A stretch of DNA of 64,000 nt, taken from the NCBI GenBank assembly GCA_009760885.1, contig CM019721.1, positions 22,461,990 through 22,525,989 of the forward strand, written 5' to 3'. A program made the translations under genes and the position numbers. The notes under the pieces are model-generated. The model did not search any database and was not told the DNA's origin. It was given only the letters and a program-made list of their open reading frames with translations. Shown in pieces: positions 10,398-22,613 of the stretch. Source of the stretch: Achatina immaculata. Lineage: Eukaryota > Mollusca > Gastropoda > Stylommatophora > Achatinidae. Positions within the stretch are counted from its first letter, which is position 1, and each line of letters begins with the position of its first letter.

Positions 10398-11384
10398 CAG
10401 TGGTACCTCGGGTCACGAACGCCTCTAGTCACAAACAAATCGGCCAATGAACAAAATTTCCGAACAAATTTTGACTCGACTAGCGAACAATGCCTCAGTG
10501 CATGAACATACAAACTTTGGCGCCATGTTTTCGGCTCGCGAACAGCACCATTTGTACTCAGGTTTGTGCACTGTGAACATTGTTTGTCTCTGTGTTGTTC
10601 TTGACACAGTTGGTTTTTTTTGTGGGTTTTTTTTGTTGCATTAAATTAAACCTGACTATGGCTGCCAAGAAAGTGAGAAGTGTTAGTGACGGTGGTGTAA
10701 AGAAACCTAAGTGTATTACCATAAAAACGAAGAAGGAAATAATAACTAAACATGAGAATGGTGTTCGTGTGTCTGATCTCGCTAAGCAGTACGACATGGC
10801 TAAATCTACAATCTGTAAGATCTTAAAGAACAAAGATGCGCTAAAGACGGCTGATGTAGCTAAAGGAGTGACCATGTTAATGAAGCAAAGGTCTCAAGTG
10901 TTAGAAAAAGTAGAAAAAATTATTGTTAGTTTGGATTAATGAAAAGCAGCTTGCTGGAGATAAATGTCTCTGGATCGTTATCTTTCGAAAACACCAGCCA
11001 CCGAGCCAGCAATCGAACCACTTCCCAAGATACAAACAAGAGAAAACAACACCAGAAATACCTACAGTTGCCCGACGTTATTATGGAATAGGACTCTCCT
11101 TCCAAGGAGTAGTCTTCCTCCTTCTCCTCCTCCTCCTCTACCATCTCCCTGTGCCAGCAACTATCAACCACAAAGGAATAGTTATACTGCATATTTTATA
11201 TTATATATTTTTACCACACATAAATCCATAAAAAGTAGAAAAAAACAATATGTTTCTGGGGCAGGCGAACGGATTAATTGGATTTGCATTAATTTCAATG
11301 GGAAAAATTGTTTCCGTTAGTGAACGTTTCGGTTCACAAACGGAGTCGAAGAACACATTAAGTTCGTGACCCAAGGTATATGTA
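10398..11384 (+). mobile_element. Tigger (pogo/Tc1-mariner) DNA transposon, internally deleted
   Basis: Terminal inverted repeats are visible: CAGTGGTACCTCGGGTCACG at 10398 and GTTCGTGACCCAAGGTA at 11362-11378, whose last bases are mutated. TA dinucleotides flank both ends (10396-10397 and 11385-11386), as expected for a TA target. Subterminal sequence (GATTTGCATTAATTTCAATG near 11281) is of the kind found in Tigger elements. The transposase begins with a CENP-B-type HTH, and a short C-terminal relic ending in DSPSKE is present at 11060-11112, but the whole DDE catalytic core between them is gone. At 987 bp the element is a non-autonomous deletion derivative. Confidence 0.88.
10658..10939 (+). 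pseudogene. Tigger transposase N-terminal HTH fragment
   Basis: The ATG at 10658 opens MAAKKVRSVSDGGVKKPK, then a CENP-B N-terminal (psq-like) helix-turn-helix: KKEIITKHENGVRVSDLAKQ and MAKSTICKILKNKDALK (residues about 28-64). Its family role is binding the transposon ends. A frameshift near 10920 ends this frame after EKVEKIIV, while the expected continuation VWINEKQLAGD resumes in another frame at 10929. After that about 1 kb of catalytic domain is missing. Upstream codons in the same frame lack similarity, so the ATG at 10658 is the natural start. Confidence 0.85.
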
Positions 11385-12012
11385 TATCAGTCTTAGTCTT
11401 GCTAGTATAGAGATTCTCCAGAGAAATACGCAAATTACGTCTTCAACATTTTTAAGCTGTAAAACAAATATGCTAGGTTTATAAGAGGATATTGTTACTA
11501 GGTTTATAAAAGGATATTGTTGCTAGGTTTATAAAAGGATATTGTTTTCATTGAAAACAAGAATTTCTGAAAGGAAAGAAAGTTTTTAGTGTTGTATTTT
11601 ATGATGAAAGTTAACGCCTGCTGTGTCTTAATGCAACACTTTACTAAGTATGTATATGTATTATCAGTATTTATCTGTATGTATCTGTATGTTGGCACTG
11701 CCACAAGCTAATGCCTGTAAAGATGATTATTCTTCACAATTTTCATGCTACAACAAGCTCAGCTTTTTCTTCATCACCCAGTGCACTTTACAAGAGTTGC
11801 TGTTCTTCTGATGTTTCTGCTTGTACTTGATAAGACATGTTTACTTGATGTCCTGGTAAAGTCTGTGCATAGTGAACAAACGATTGCAAATTCAACATTA
11901 GAAATAATCTTTTTTGTTCCTTCTGTTTTAATAGTTCTTACTCAAGACAATCAATGTGCATAAGTGTATATATAGAAGAAGAAGATATATGTGTGTGTAT
12001 TTGTGTATACAC
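11385..12012. other. Unassigned AT-rich sequence with a 25-bp triplet repeat
   Basis: Three copies of CTAGGTTTATAAAAGGATAT (11472-11546) lie next to the Tigger end. Nothing else is recognised. Confidence 0.6.
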
Positions 12013-12192
12013 TCGATGGAGAATTAGAAAATACACACACACGGGGGAGAATCAGAAAATACACACACGTTAGGAAGAATCAGAAAATACATGTACGTGA
12101 GGGAGAATCAGAAAATACATGTATGTGAGGGAGAATCAGAAAATACACACACGCGAGGGAGAATCAGAAAGTACACACACGTGAGGGAGAAT
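12013..12192. repeat. 28-bp minisatellite, about 7 copies
   Basis: The unit GAGGGAGAATCAGAAAATAC plus ACACACGT varies in its CA-rich part. Confidence 0.9.
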
Positions 12193-12566
12193 AAATAAGT
12201 AAAGGCAGTTTGAATATTACTTGACAACCACAACGGATAAAAGCTGATGCAATACAGAGCATTTGCAATGGCTGATGGGTAGTACGAACACGAACAACGC
12301 AGCACCTAGCTCGCAATCTACTCGTAGATGAAGCCAAGGTAAAATAAAAGTGGACTCTCTTCTGAATGATTGCGTCATTGTTAAACAACTCGGCTTAGTC
12401 AGATTTCTTTGGACAGAGGGAGTGAAAACTGCTGAAATTCATCACAGGATGTTGGTTCTGTACGAAAATGAAAACAGCTTGGCTCAACATAACGTTTATG
12501 AATAGGTAGAAAGTTTAAAGTGGGAAGATTAAGTAAAACTGAGGAAATTCTATCTGATCGGCCATC
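12193..12566. other. Unassigned sequence
   Basis: No repeat, coding frame or RNA gene is recognised between the two minisatellites. Confidence 0.4.
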
Positions 12567-13070
12567 AACATCGCCCACACAAACCCACACTGACACCGCC
12601 GAGACAAGCCTACATCGGCATCGTCCACACAAGCCCAAATCAACATTGCTAACACAAACCCACATCAACATCACTCACACAAGCACAAATCAACATAGCT
12701 CACACAAGTTCACATCATCATCGTGCACACAAGCCAGTATCAACATAGCTCACACAAGTCCACAGCAATATAGCTCCCAGAAGCCCACATCAACATCGCT
12801 CACACAAGTCCACAGCAATATAGCTCCCAGAAGCTCACATCAACATCGCTTACACAAGTCCACAGCAATATAGCTCCCAGAAGCCCACATCAATATTGCT
12901 CACACAAGTCCACAGCAATATAGCTCCCAGAAGCCCACATCAACATCGCTCACACAAGTCCACAGCAATATAGCTCCCAGAAGCCCACATCAACATCGCT
13001 CACACAAGTCCACAGCAATATAGCTCCCAGAAGCCCACATCAATATCGCTCACACAAGCTTACATCGACA
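12567..13070. repeat. 25-27-bp repeats maturing into a 50-bp higher-order minisatellite
   Basis: The left part holds degenerate CACATCAACATCGCTCACAC units of about 25-27 bp. From about 12740 two unit types, CACATCAACATCGCTCACAC and GTCCACAGCAATATAGCTCC, alternate as a fixed 50-bp dimer repeated about six times with near identity. The open frame across it is a repeat by-product. Confidence 0.9.
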
Positions 13071-15039
13071 GAGCACAAATATTGATCATAGAAGACCGAC
13101 AGACTATCTTGTTTGCTGTTGCAACACATTTGGATATCAGCTATGGATCTGCTGTGGATCAAGAGACAAAACGTGCAGTGAAAACACTCATCTTTTCCAG
13201 CAACAGAGAAATTCAAATAACAGACCTCCACCCACAAAAGCATGCTGACTTTCTTCTTTGGGACATAAAATGTCCTATTCTAGCACATTTTCAGGAACAC
13301 GGACGCTGCCCAGTGACTGTGCTATGCTTGGGGAGAAACTGAAACATGCAGATTGCAGTCAGAGAAGAGGATAAAACAATGATGTTCTGCAGACTGAAAG
13401 TCTTCCTCATTCCTTCATTCCTCTTTCAGCCCCGATCTGACAGCGCATCACTGTCACATTTTTGATTAACTTAAAGAGGCTCCATTTAGGTTCAACTCTG
13501 ATGATGAAGGAAAGCGGTGCAGATCTGGATTTGTGAGCAGCAGGAACCCACCTTGCAAGGAATGAAGAACCCAGCAGAGCGATACAAGAAGTGCATCGAC
13601 CCTCAGGAGGAAGAAGTGATATAACTGTTATGTTAATATCGCCTATGACAGGTTATACATTGATTTTATATTTTTAATCTCTTCCCTCAGCCCCCCCCCA
13701 ATTTTCCCTCCATATATATATATGTGTGTGTGTGTGTGTATATATGAAATATTAATCAATGAAAAATAAAAATCTTTTCATGGTGTGGTAACTGACTGAA
13801 AATGTGCAGAAATTGAAGAATTAACTATTTCCTTAGATTGAAAAGAGCTATGAAATTACTAAAAGGTATGCAAGTTTTAAAAGTGTACCTATGATAGCGT
13901 GAGATAGTTCAGTCTACCTATGATAGCGTGAGATAGTTCAGTTTTTTCACTGTTTCAGGTTAAGTCCAGTGTTTTATTCCAAGCTGCTGTCAAATAGTTG
14001 GGCATAGAAAATTATACGGCCAGACAGAAGTGAGTTACAAATATAGTAATGAGAGAAGTCTTACAGCTGAACAAAGCTTACACTATGCTAGAGCTGGATG
14101 CATGTCAACTTATACTCATCAGTGACGACATTTCTGTGCTATCAGCTCATACAGCTCAAGCAAGAAAAATATCTTCTGAATGATAACGTGAATGATGAAT
14201 GAACAGAGAAGTTTTAATTGTTCCAAGAGGCATGCGTAGTGATGTATGTACTGTACTTTATACCTTCATTTCATAACTGCGTCATTTTAGGCTGATTACA
14301 GTTGGTATTGACATATTTATCATGTATTTATCACTCATAGTTACATATCAGATTTTATACATATTGATTTCCCAGATACCATACATACATATTAATGTGG
14401 TGTCATTGCTATACATCCCCATAGCTCAAGCACTCTGTTTTCTTGTTGGTAAATTCCGTCCTTGCACTACTGGAGAGCTAGCCACACTTTTTATTATGCA
14501 GCAAAAACTCGGGCCTTCAACAAGGAAATGCATTGTTATTAAGTCAGTTTGTATTTATTTTGTTTTCTACAGGCGCCTTAACTTTCTAACATTTAAGTGC
14601 CCAAGAAAAATGGAAGAATGGAGTGTTATTTGGAGACAATCTGTTACAGACAAGCATTACTTTATGTAGGACAAGAATGTTGTATTTCGATTTTAACTAT
14701 CTGCTGTATAGAGTTAAGATTTTGAAGATGTCAGTCTAACCATAAGCCTGTTCCGGTCAGATGAGTTGTCTGACTGGGAAAGAATTAAATGACTACACAA
14801 TTTTTGTCCTTGTAATTATTCGTATCTTGTGCAGAGAGCGAACAGTGGCTTCAGTGTCTTTTTTTAATAATAAAACTTTGCCTTAAAAATGTATGTCTTG
14901 TGAAGCAAGACAGCATACACAAGGCATTATGATTTAAATGTCCACTAGTGTATCTAGATGTATGTAATTTACACTGTATTTATATTCTTGTCATTCAACT
15001 AGATTGCTTTAATTATTATGATTTTCGATTACATTATGT
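13071..15039. other. Long unassigned non-coding stretch
   Basis: It contains a 29-bp tandem pair (13886-13943, TACCTATGATAGCGTGAGAT), a TA/TG microsatellite (about 13711-13745), and AATAAA-type signals near 14869. No frame resembles a known protein. Part could be distal 3' UTR of the RBM24/38-like gene, but this is not shown. Confidence 0.45.
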
Positions 15040-15340
15040 TTGTGGCATTTCATTATTTTTGTGACATTTCATTATTTCTGTGGCATTTCATTATTTTTGT
15101 GACATTTCTGTGGCATTTCTGATATTTCTGTAGCATTTCATACTGTGCTACATTTAAGTCAAAATAAAGTTACAATATTTGCTGCTGTTCTGTCGAAAAT
15201 TGTAACTAAAGTGTGTCCATAATTTGTGACAGAAAGTTTGACCAGTTCTATGTTCATAGAAAATTTGATCAGTTCTCCAGTCATTAAAAAAAAAATTAAT
15301 CAGTTCATAGAAAATTTGAACAGTATTGCGTTCATAGATA
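15040..15340. repeat. 20-bp and about 33-bp short tandem repeats
   Basis: Six units of TGTGGCATTTCATTATTTTT (15040-15140) are followed, after an AATAAA at about 15163, by three degenerate units around TTCATAGAAAATTTGATCAG (about 15225-15340). Confidence 0.75.
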
Positions 15341-16280
15341 TTTTATTAATAAATTTCAGATGCTAAAAATAAACGATAAGCCACAAGTATTACTATGTAT
15401 AGTGTTTATGCATGCTTCATGACACCACTTTAATGTTATTTTATGTCATTTTAATGTAATCTACTGTCATTTATTTTTATTTTTTAATAACTATATAAAC
15501 ATACCACCAAGACACCACCCCTTCCCATGTTCTAATCTATATAGATATTACTGGTGTATTCCATTGACACATTCAACTATTCTTGGTGTAAACCATTATT
15601 TCCAACTATTATGTATGGAATATTAACCTATTGTTTCCAGCTGCTATGTCAATCTGTTACTTCCAATGGCTATGTGGCAGATGTATTTAGCCATTTTTAC
15701 CAGTTGTTATATGACGGACTTTTAGCTGTTCTTTCCAAGTACCACCTGAACAAAATTAATCTATTGTTTCCAGCCTGTACATCACCTGCATTAAGCGTTA
15801 CAATATACATAAATGTGATTATTGTACATCCGTATTTTATGAATAACAAAGATATTTATGTAATCTGTCAATGTCAGCTGTTCTTACAGTCTTATCACAT
15901 ATGACAAGTCAGCACGGATAAACGGTTCTCACATCTGTGTTATCTGTAAAGAACTCTGTAGAGTCAGAATTTGACAGGAAAGTTAAGGACTAAATCGTTA
16001 TTTTCACAGATTTTAACAAATCCAAACATGTTAGGACTTCTAGGAAGAAAAACTATATTAAAGAATAAAGCTGACTGAACTATTTTATGTGTGTGAACTT
16101 TACTTTTTAATCATCCAATTTTAGAATTATAAATCATAGACCGTCTTAGATCATGCTCTTCTACTACTGACTGTCAGTATGCTATGAAAGACAAATGGAA
16201 ATTACTAAGTCCAATGTTTGTGCATGATATATAGTCTGTACTCTGTCACAGTCAATAAAATTTTTGTTTTCTGAAAACAT
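15341..16280. other. Unassigned AT-rich sequence
   Basis: An open frame of 116 codons occurs at 15554-15904 but resembles nothing recognised and has no gene context. Degenerate TTTCCA-containing echoes suggest low-complexity origin. AATAAA occurs near 16255. Confidence 0.4.
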
Positions 16281-16466
16281 GTTCTAAACGTAAGTGGCCT
16301 GCATTTTTAAATGTAAATTACCTATATTTCTGAATATAAATGACCTACAGTTCTAAATGTAAATCACCTATATTTCTAAAAGTAAGTGACCTATATTTCT
16401 AAATGTAAGCGACCTACATTTCTAAACGTAAGTAGCCTACGTTTCTAAGTGAAAGTGACCTACATT
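16281..16466. repeat. 23-24-bp minisatellite, about 8 copies
   Basis: Units follow CTAAATGTAAGTGACCTATA plus TTT, with moderate divergence. Confidence 0.85.
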
Positions 16467-17016
16467 GCAGTTTATGCAGTATTATTTGAGAAATAAACTT
16501 TTATTCAAAACATTAATTAGTACAGATTGTATTATTAATATAAGATTAATAAGAGAATGAATGAATGAACAGACTTTATTTTCAAAGGGTTAAGAATTGG
16601 GCATTCAGGTTCGTCTAACATTCTGCCCTTCACCATACAGCTTTCACTCAGTTAGTCGTTTGTTAATGAGCATTGTTAATGGGGGGGGGGAGGGGGGGGG
16701 GAATTTGGTTAGTATCGATATCGTTCAATATTTCATGAAGAAAACAAAAAAGCATGTCATATGAAGTGATTTATATATGTCGGCTACACTCTTCTTTCGA
16801 GCATTTTTAAGGCAATTTAAAATCCTGCAGTAAATTGACAAATATCATATTTATATGCATGTGACTGTGGCTAAACCACAATTGCTGTTTTATGTATGTC
16901 ACAATGGTTAAATCCTAACTGCTGTTTTATGTTGTTGAAATGTTTATACCATTCTGTGTCTGATATATTTATACGTATGTATATTTATATTTTTTCTTTA
17001 AATATTTGAATACCTT
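16467..17016. other. Unassigned sequence with a G-rich run
   Basis: The tract at 16681-16701 is nearly pure G with one A. A loose pair of CTGCTGTTTTATGT-containing segments lies around 16880-16935. No gene is recognised. Confidence 0.5.
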
Positions 17017-17275
17017 AGTTATCTGAAATTCTAAGTATCTCTAAACTCTAGTTATCAAGAAGTTCTAAGTACCTTTAAACTTTATTATCTGGAAGGTCTA
17101 GATATCTCTAAACTTTTATCTGGAAGACCTAGATATCTCGAAATTCTAGCTATCTGGAAATCTGAGATATCTCTAAACTCTAAAGTTATCTGGAAGTTTC
17201 TGAAATCTCTAAACTGTAGTTCATTGGATATCAAGAAACTTAATTGTTTGGAAGCATTAGATATCTAGGAAAGCT
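17017..17275. repeat. Degenerate 28-36-bp minisatellite
   Basis: Around eight diverged units combine TATCTGGAAG, TCTAGATATCTC and TAAACTCTAG blocks. Confidence 0.75.
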
Positions 17276-17373
17276 AGATGCATAATTTCTAAATCAATAT
17301 TTCGTCAACTCCAGAGAGCAAGATGTGCTACCTAGATGCCTCCCCCATCTTTTCAGTATCCCCACTTTGCATC

Positions 17374-17399
17374 CAGTCAGTCAGTCAGTCAGTCAGTCA
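17374..17399. repeat. (CAGT)n microsatellite
   Basis: Six and a half uninterrupted copies of CAGT. Confidence 0.95.
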
Positions 17400-17654
17400 T
17401 TTGCATATCCCTTGGGAAAATTTGCTTTCCTAACAGCTATCCTGTAGGTCTCTCTGTCACTTTGCATTATATAAGATAATTTTACAGTTTGTGCTAGGAA
17501 TATTTATTTTATTCTAGAAAAAAGTATGTTGTGCTACAAAGATTTATGTTGTGCTGAGTAACATTTTTTAAATAACTGAGTTATAAAAAAGACTAAGGGA
17601 GAGACAACGAGAAATGAGATTTCACTGCAACACCAAAATTAACAGAGTTATCTA

Positions 17655-17788
17655 TCTTATATCTTATATATCTTATATCCTTCCCGTGCCGTTAAACGTC
17701 ACATAGGACTCGCAAAGTAGTTCGCCAATTTTTCCTGTCTTCGGCGAGTCTTTCAACCTCATCAAGGGATTTTATGCCTGTTAATTTG
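17655..17788 (-). mobile_element. LINE-A 3'-end insertion, 134 bp
   Basis: On the minus strand this is the last stretch of LINE-A coding sequence and its tail, about 95% like 61-190. A perfect 10-bp target-site duplication GAGTTATCTA flanks it (17645-17654 and 17789-17798). The tail repeats TATAAGA-like units. It is a severely 5'-truncated but cleanly integrated copy. Confidence 0.9.
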
Positions 17789-17820
17789 GAGTTATCTATA
17801 GAGAGAGTTATCTATACAGT

Positions 17821-18075
17821 GAAGAAATATTTACTCATGTGTACCACATAAAGAATTCTTTAATTATGTGTAAACATGAAGAAATGTTTAATCATGTGTA
17901 CCACATGAAGAATTCTTTAATCATGTGTACCATGTGAAGAAATGTATAATCATGTGTACTACATGACAAAATCTTTGATCACGTTTAGCACGTTCTTTGA
18001 TCTTGTGTAACACATGAAGAAATATTTAATTATGTGTACCACATGAAGAAATCTTTAATCATGTGTACCACATGA
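17821..18075. repeat. 29-bp minisatellite, about 9 copies
   Basis: Units of TTAATCATGTGTACCACATG plus AAGAAATC. The core GTGTACCACATGA is near-palindromic. Confidence 0.9.
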
Positions 18076-18114
18076 AATGATCTATTTTAAATGGAACCTT
18101 TAAATCCTATATTC

Positions 18115-18886
18115 ACTATGAAGAATGCTTTGGTCTCATGCATCAAATAAAGAAAGCTTTGATCCCATATATCATGTAAAGAAAGATTTGATCCCATTCA
18201 TCATGTTAAGAAAGCATTGATCCCATACACCATGTAAAGAAAACTTTGACACCATGCACCATGTAAATAAAGTTTTGATCCCATATACTATGTAAACAAA
18301 GCTTTGATCCCATGCACCATGTAAAGAAAGATTTGATCCCATACACCATATAAAAAGCATTGATCCTATATACCATGTAAAAAAGCTTTGATCCCTTACA
18401 CCATGTAAAAAAGCTTTGATCCCTTACACCATGTAAAGAAAACTTTAATCCCATACACTGCATAAAGAAGGCTTTGATCCCATACAGTATGTAAAGAAAG
18501 CTTTGATCCCATACACCATGTAAAGAAAGCTTTGATCCTATACACCATGTAAAGAAAGCTTTGATCCCATACACCATATAAAAACATTGATCCTATATGC
18601 CATGTACAAAAAAGCTTTGATCCCATGCTTCATATAAAAAAAGCGTTCATCCCATACACCACTTTTAAAAAAAAAGAATATTTGATCCCATACATAATAT
18701 AAAAATGTTTTGATCCCATACACCATGTTAAAAAAAAGCTTTGATCCCATACACCATTTTAAAAAAAACTTTGATCCCCTACACCATTTTTTAAAAAAAG
18801 TGTTGATCCAATTCACCATATTAAAAAGCCCTGATCCCATCTACCATATAAGAAAAAGCTTTGATCCCATTCATCACGCGAAGAAT
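18115..18886. repeat. 27-30-bp minisatellite, about 27 copies
   Basis: Units of CTTTGATCCCATACACCATG plus TAAAGAAAG, with variable A-runs. It begins about 40 bp after the 29-bp array, and both share an ACCATG/ACCACATG-plus-A-rich layout, so they may have a common origin. Several overlapping open frames are by-products. Confidence 0.93.
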
Positions 18887-20440
18887 GGTGCAATCTCTTC
18901 CAGTAAACATATGAAAATGTTTGTGAGCAAGAAAAAAGTAACTTTGGAATTCCTAAGACCAGAAAGGAGACCAGCATACATAACACCAGACTAATCTTAC
19001 AACAGCTATCTGTGAAGTAGAATATTAAACATTGTCAGACAAAATTAGTGGCTGATACACATTTTATGTCTTCAACGTTGTATCGCACAAAAAAAACCTT
19101 CTTTTGTTCATGGATTCTGCAGTCACTGTTGTATATATCATTGAAAACTGGTTACGTGTCAAGTCAGTATTAGTTCACATAATCCATCCATTTTGTTTGT
19201 TTTCTGCAAACGGTTTTCTATCTGTGGCAGATTTGTTGTTTTACAAAAGTTATTTCATTGTGACAGTTGATCAAGGTTAACTGCAAGTCCCTTTTTTTTC
19301 ACTTTCAGTAATGCATAATGTAATTTTTTTTTCACACATCTAGAGGAAAAATAAATCACTGCATGTTTGATGCAATTTTTTTTTTACATATTTGTTAGAC
19401 TCAAGATCTTGTCAACTTTCACTTCAGGTAGCTCACTATTCTGGAAGTAAATACCGCCATGTTTGAATCAAACAATCAGTTTTTGATGGTCTGCGAGTTA
19501 TATCAGCGTTGTTGCACTATACAGTATTTACTGATGATAGTATGTTTATTCATTGTACAGACAGAATTTTTAAGCTGAAAACAATAAATGTCATAATTTT
19601 TTATTTGTCCTATACTAATGACAAGATCTCTTTCTTGAAATGTATGCTACTTCTCTTGTCTCATGTTCTCTTTATTTATTTTAATTATATTATTGTAACC
19701 ACTTTTGATAGCAGATTTCAGTCATAAACTTGCCCTCTGAGATCAATTTTTTTCTGTTTACAGTTCTTAAAACATGGGTCAATGAACAGTTCAGATGTCA
19801 GCTGCAGAAAGTATGTGTGTGTATGTGTGTGTGTTACAGTAATGCATGTACCAGGCAGCAGTTATTTAGAGAATCTAAAAAAAGCACCTATGAAAACGTG
19901 GAAGATACCAGACAGCACAATACTTTCGTATACAGAGCGCTGAGAAAGTGCTTTTAACAAGTTGCTTGTTTCACTATTAGAAACTCTTCTGGTCAGTCTT
20001 TACAACTTCCTTCCTGACATCTGTTAGTCAGCACAAATGTCTTGACCTCTCGTTACCTAGTTAAAGCTGTAAACCCGTCTTATAGGGCAAGCATGTGATT
20101 GTCTTCAGATGAATTTTTGTTACCAAATAAAAATAATTTCACAATTCGAGGATCATACAATAAAAACCTAATCACCCTCACTTTTGTTGTTTTGTTCTTG
20201 GTTATTGTCCGAATCAAAAACTCGTCATCATCAACAGATGAATATCATATAAATAATAATGTAAATTATGACATAAATAAGACATAACAAAATATTGTTA
20301 TGCTTCCTTTTGATCACCGCCCAATACAACTATTATCATACTGAATTTTTGTTACTTTTGCTTTGATTATTGTTCAAAAAAAGATATTACCCTCCTTAAT
20401 TTGCTTGTATTTGTTACTGTGTTGTTTTTCATATCTTTGC
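18887..20440. other. Long unassigned AT-rich stretch
   Basis: Short T-runs and a small TG run near 19815-19832 are present. The frame at 20099-20287 has one hydrophobic segment but no ATG start and no similarity. No gene or RNA is supported. Confidence 0.45.
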
Positions 20441-20930
20441 AGTGTCGCCCGTTATTTTCTTGGTTGTGGTATCCATTATTTTCTTCGTTCTGTTTGACGT
20501 CATTTTCTTGGTTGTGTTTCAAACCATTTTCCTAGTTGTGTTGACGTTATTTTCTTAGTTGTGTTTGATGACATTTCTTGGTTGTGTTTGACGTCATTTT
20601 CTGGGTTGTGTTTGACGTTATTTTCTTGGTTGTAGTATTCCTTATTTTCTTGGTTATGTTTGACGTCATTTTCTTGGTTGTGTTTCAACCTTCTTGGTTG
20701 TGTTGACATCATTTTATTGGTTTTGTTTGATGACATTTCTTGGTTGTGTTTGATGTCATTTCTTGATTGTGTTTACGTCATTTCTTGGTTGTATTATCAG
20801 TTATTTTCTTGCTTGTGTTTGACTTTATTTTTTGGTTGTGTTATCCGTTGTTTTCTTGCTTGTTTTTTACGTCATTTTCCTGGCTGTGTCTGCTGTCATT
20901 TGTTGTTGTTATTATTAGTCAACTTCTTTT
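20441..20930. repeat. Degenerate about 24-bp repeats containing CRE octamers
   Basis: Units around TTTTCTTGGTTGTGTTTGAC are diverged. Three contain the full palindrome TGACGTCA (20495-20502, 20589-20596, 20661-20668), spaced 94 and 72 bp apart. Confidence 0.8.
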
Positions 20931-21890
20931 TTTTTATTTTGTTGCTTATGTTTGCTTCTTTTTTTATTTTCTTGCTTATGTTTGCTTCTTATTTTCTTGC
21001 TTATGTTTGCTTCTAATTTTCTTGCTTATGTTTGCTTCTAATTTTCTTGCTTATGTTTGCTTCTTTTTTTTATTCTGTTGCTTATGTTTGCTTCTTTTTT
21101 TATTTTCTTGCTTATGTTTGCTTCTTATTTTCTTGCTTATGTTTGCTTCTAATTTTCTTGCTTATGTTTGCTTCTAATTTTCTTGCTTATGTTTGCTTCT
21201 TTTTTTTTATTTTGTTGCTTATGTTTGCTTCTTTTTTTTTATTTTGTTGCTTATGTTTGCTTCTTTTTTTTTTATTTTCTTGCTTATGTTTGCTTCTTTT
21301 TTTTTATTTTGTTGCTTATGTTTGCTTCTTTTTTTATTTTCTTGCTTATGTTTGCTTCTAATTTTCTTGCTTATGTTTGCTTCTAATTTTCTTGCTTATG
21401 TTTGCTTCTAATTTTCTTGCTTATGTTTGCTTCTTTTTTTTATTTTGTTGCTTATGTTTGCTTCTTTTTTTATTTTCTTGCTTATGTTTGCTTCTTATTT
21501 TCTTGCTTATGTTTGCTTCTAATTTTCTTGCTTATGTTTGCTTCTAATTTTCTTGCTTATGTTTGCTTCTTTTTTTTTATTTTCTTGCTTATGTTTGCTT
21601 CTAATTTTCTTGCTTATGTTTGCTTCTTTTTTTATTATTTCCTTGCTTATGTTTGCTTCTTTTTTTTTATTTTCTTGCTTATGTTTGCTTCTTATTGTCT
21701 TGCTTATGTTTGGTTCTTATTGTCTTGCTTATGTTTGCTTCTTATTGTCTTGCTTATGTTTGGATCTTATTGTCTTGGTTATGTTTGCTTCTTATTGTCT
21801 TGCTTATGTTTGCTTCTTATTGTCTTGCTTATGTTTGGTTCTTATTGTCTTGCTTATGTTTGCTTCTTATTGTCTTGCTTATGTTTGGTG
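20931..21890. repeat. 24-25-bp minisatellite, about 38 copies
   Basis: The unit TTTTCTTGCTTATGTTTGCT plus TCTA recurs with variable T-run length (unit 24-27 bp). The right end (21690-21890) switches to TATTGTCTTGCTTATGTTTG. The apparent membrane-protein frames are by-products of a T-rich repeat read in all frames. Confidence 0.95.
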
Positions 21891-22613
21891 TAATTTGTAA
21901 AGAACCCTTAGTTTCTGTGTACTAGGTTTAATTATAAACAAATAAACAAAATTACGTCAAAAGTTCCCACGAAGCAGTCAAATCTACATACACGGCTTCA
22001 TTTCCTCTTTTCTGTATCACCATCTTTAGTGAACGAAAAAGCTGGGTATTAAATTCCACACAATGAATTAATGACATGAATGTAAGCTTGTTATTTTGCC
22101 GAGTTGCCTTGTTTCTATTTTGTTTTCGATAAATCTTCATGTTGTATTTCTTACATGTTGAGTTGAATGTGTGAGTTAATGAGATCTTGTAGTTTGTTTT
22201 CAGTAGTATAGAACGTGCTTTTTAAAATTCAAACAGGTATTAATTTGTTCTGACTGAATCAGTGTCACGTACTCTGTGTTATTCGAATTGATGATTAAGT
22301 GGACTCTGTAATTTCTGCTTAATTCCTTTCTGGTTCTGCCCCCTTTTTCATTTTGTTCACGTTTATATTAGTGATAACACAAACACACACACAACACACA
22401 CACGTACACCCACACACAGAGTAATAGTTCCGTAACTGTTTATGAACTCTATACGTAGCATTATTTTTATTCACTGATTATTTTTTTTTTTTTAATCTAG
22501 AGAGAACAGTGGAGATGGAATGGTGGAGGTGGAATGATGGAATTTAATTCTCATCAAATTACTTCAACAGTTTGTTAACAAAAGAAATGTCTTTTGATTT
22601 AAGTCAAAACCTT
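21891..22613. other. Unassigned sequence with a CA-rich microsatellite
   Basis: A CA-rich run lies at about 22378-22420. No coding frame or RNA gene is recognised. Confidence 0.45.

Noticed and set aside
14322..14669. 115-codon plus-strand frame
   Set aside because: No similarity, hydrophobic AT-rich composition and no splice or start context.
18172..18994. Overlapping frames with IKAFFTWCMGSK-type repeats
   Set aside because: By-products of the 27-30-bp minisatellite, open on both strands.
20767..21893. Apparent multi-pass membrane protein with repeated AYVCF
   Set aside because: All three forward frames give similar hydrophobic repeats because the 24-25-bp unit is T-rich. It is a minisatellite artefact.
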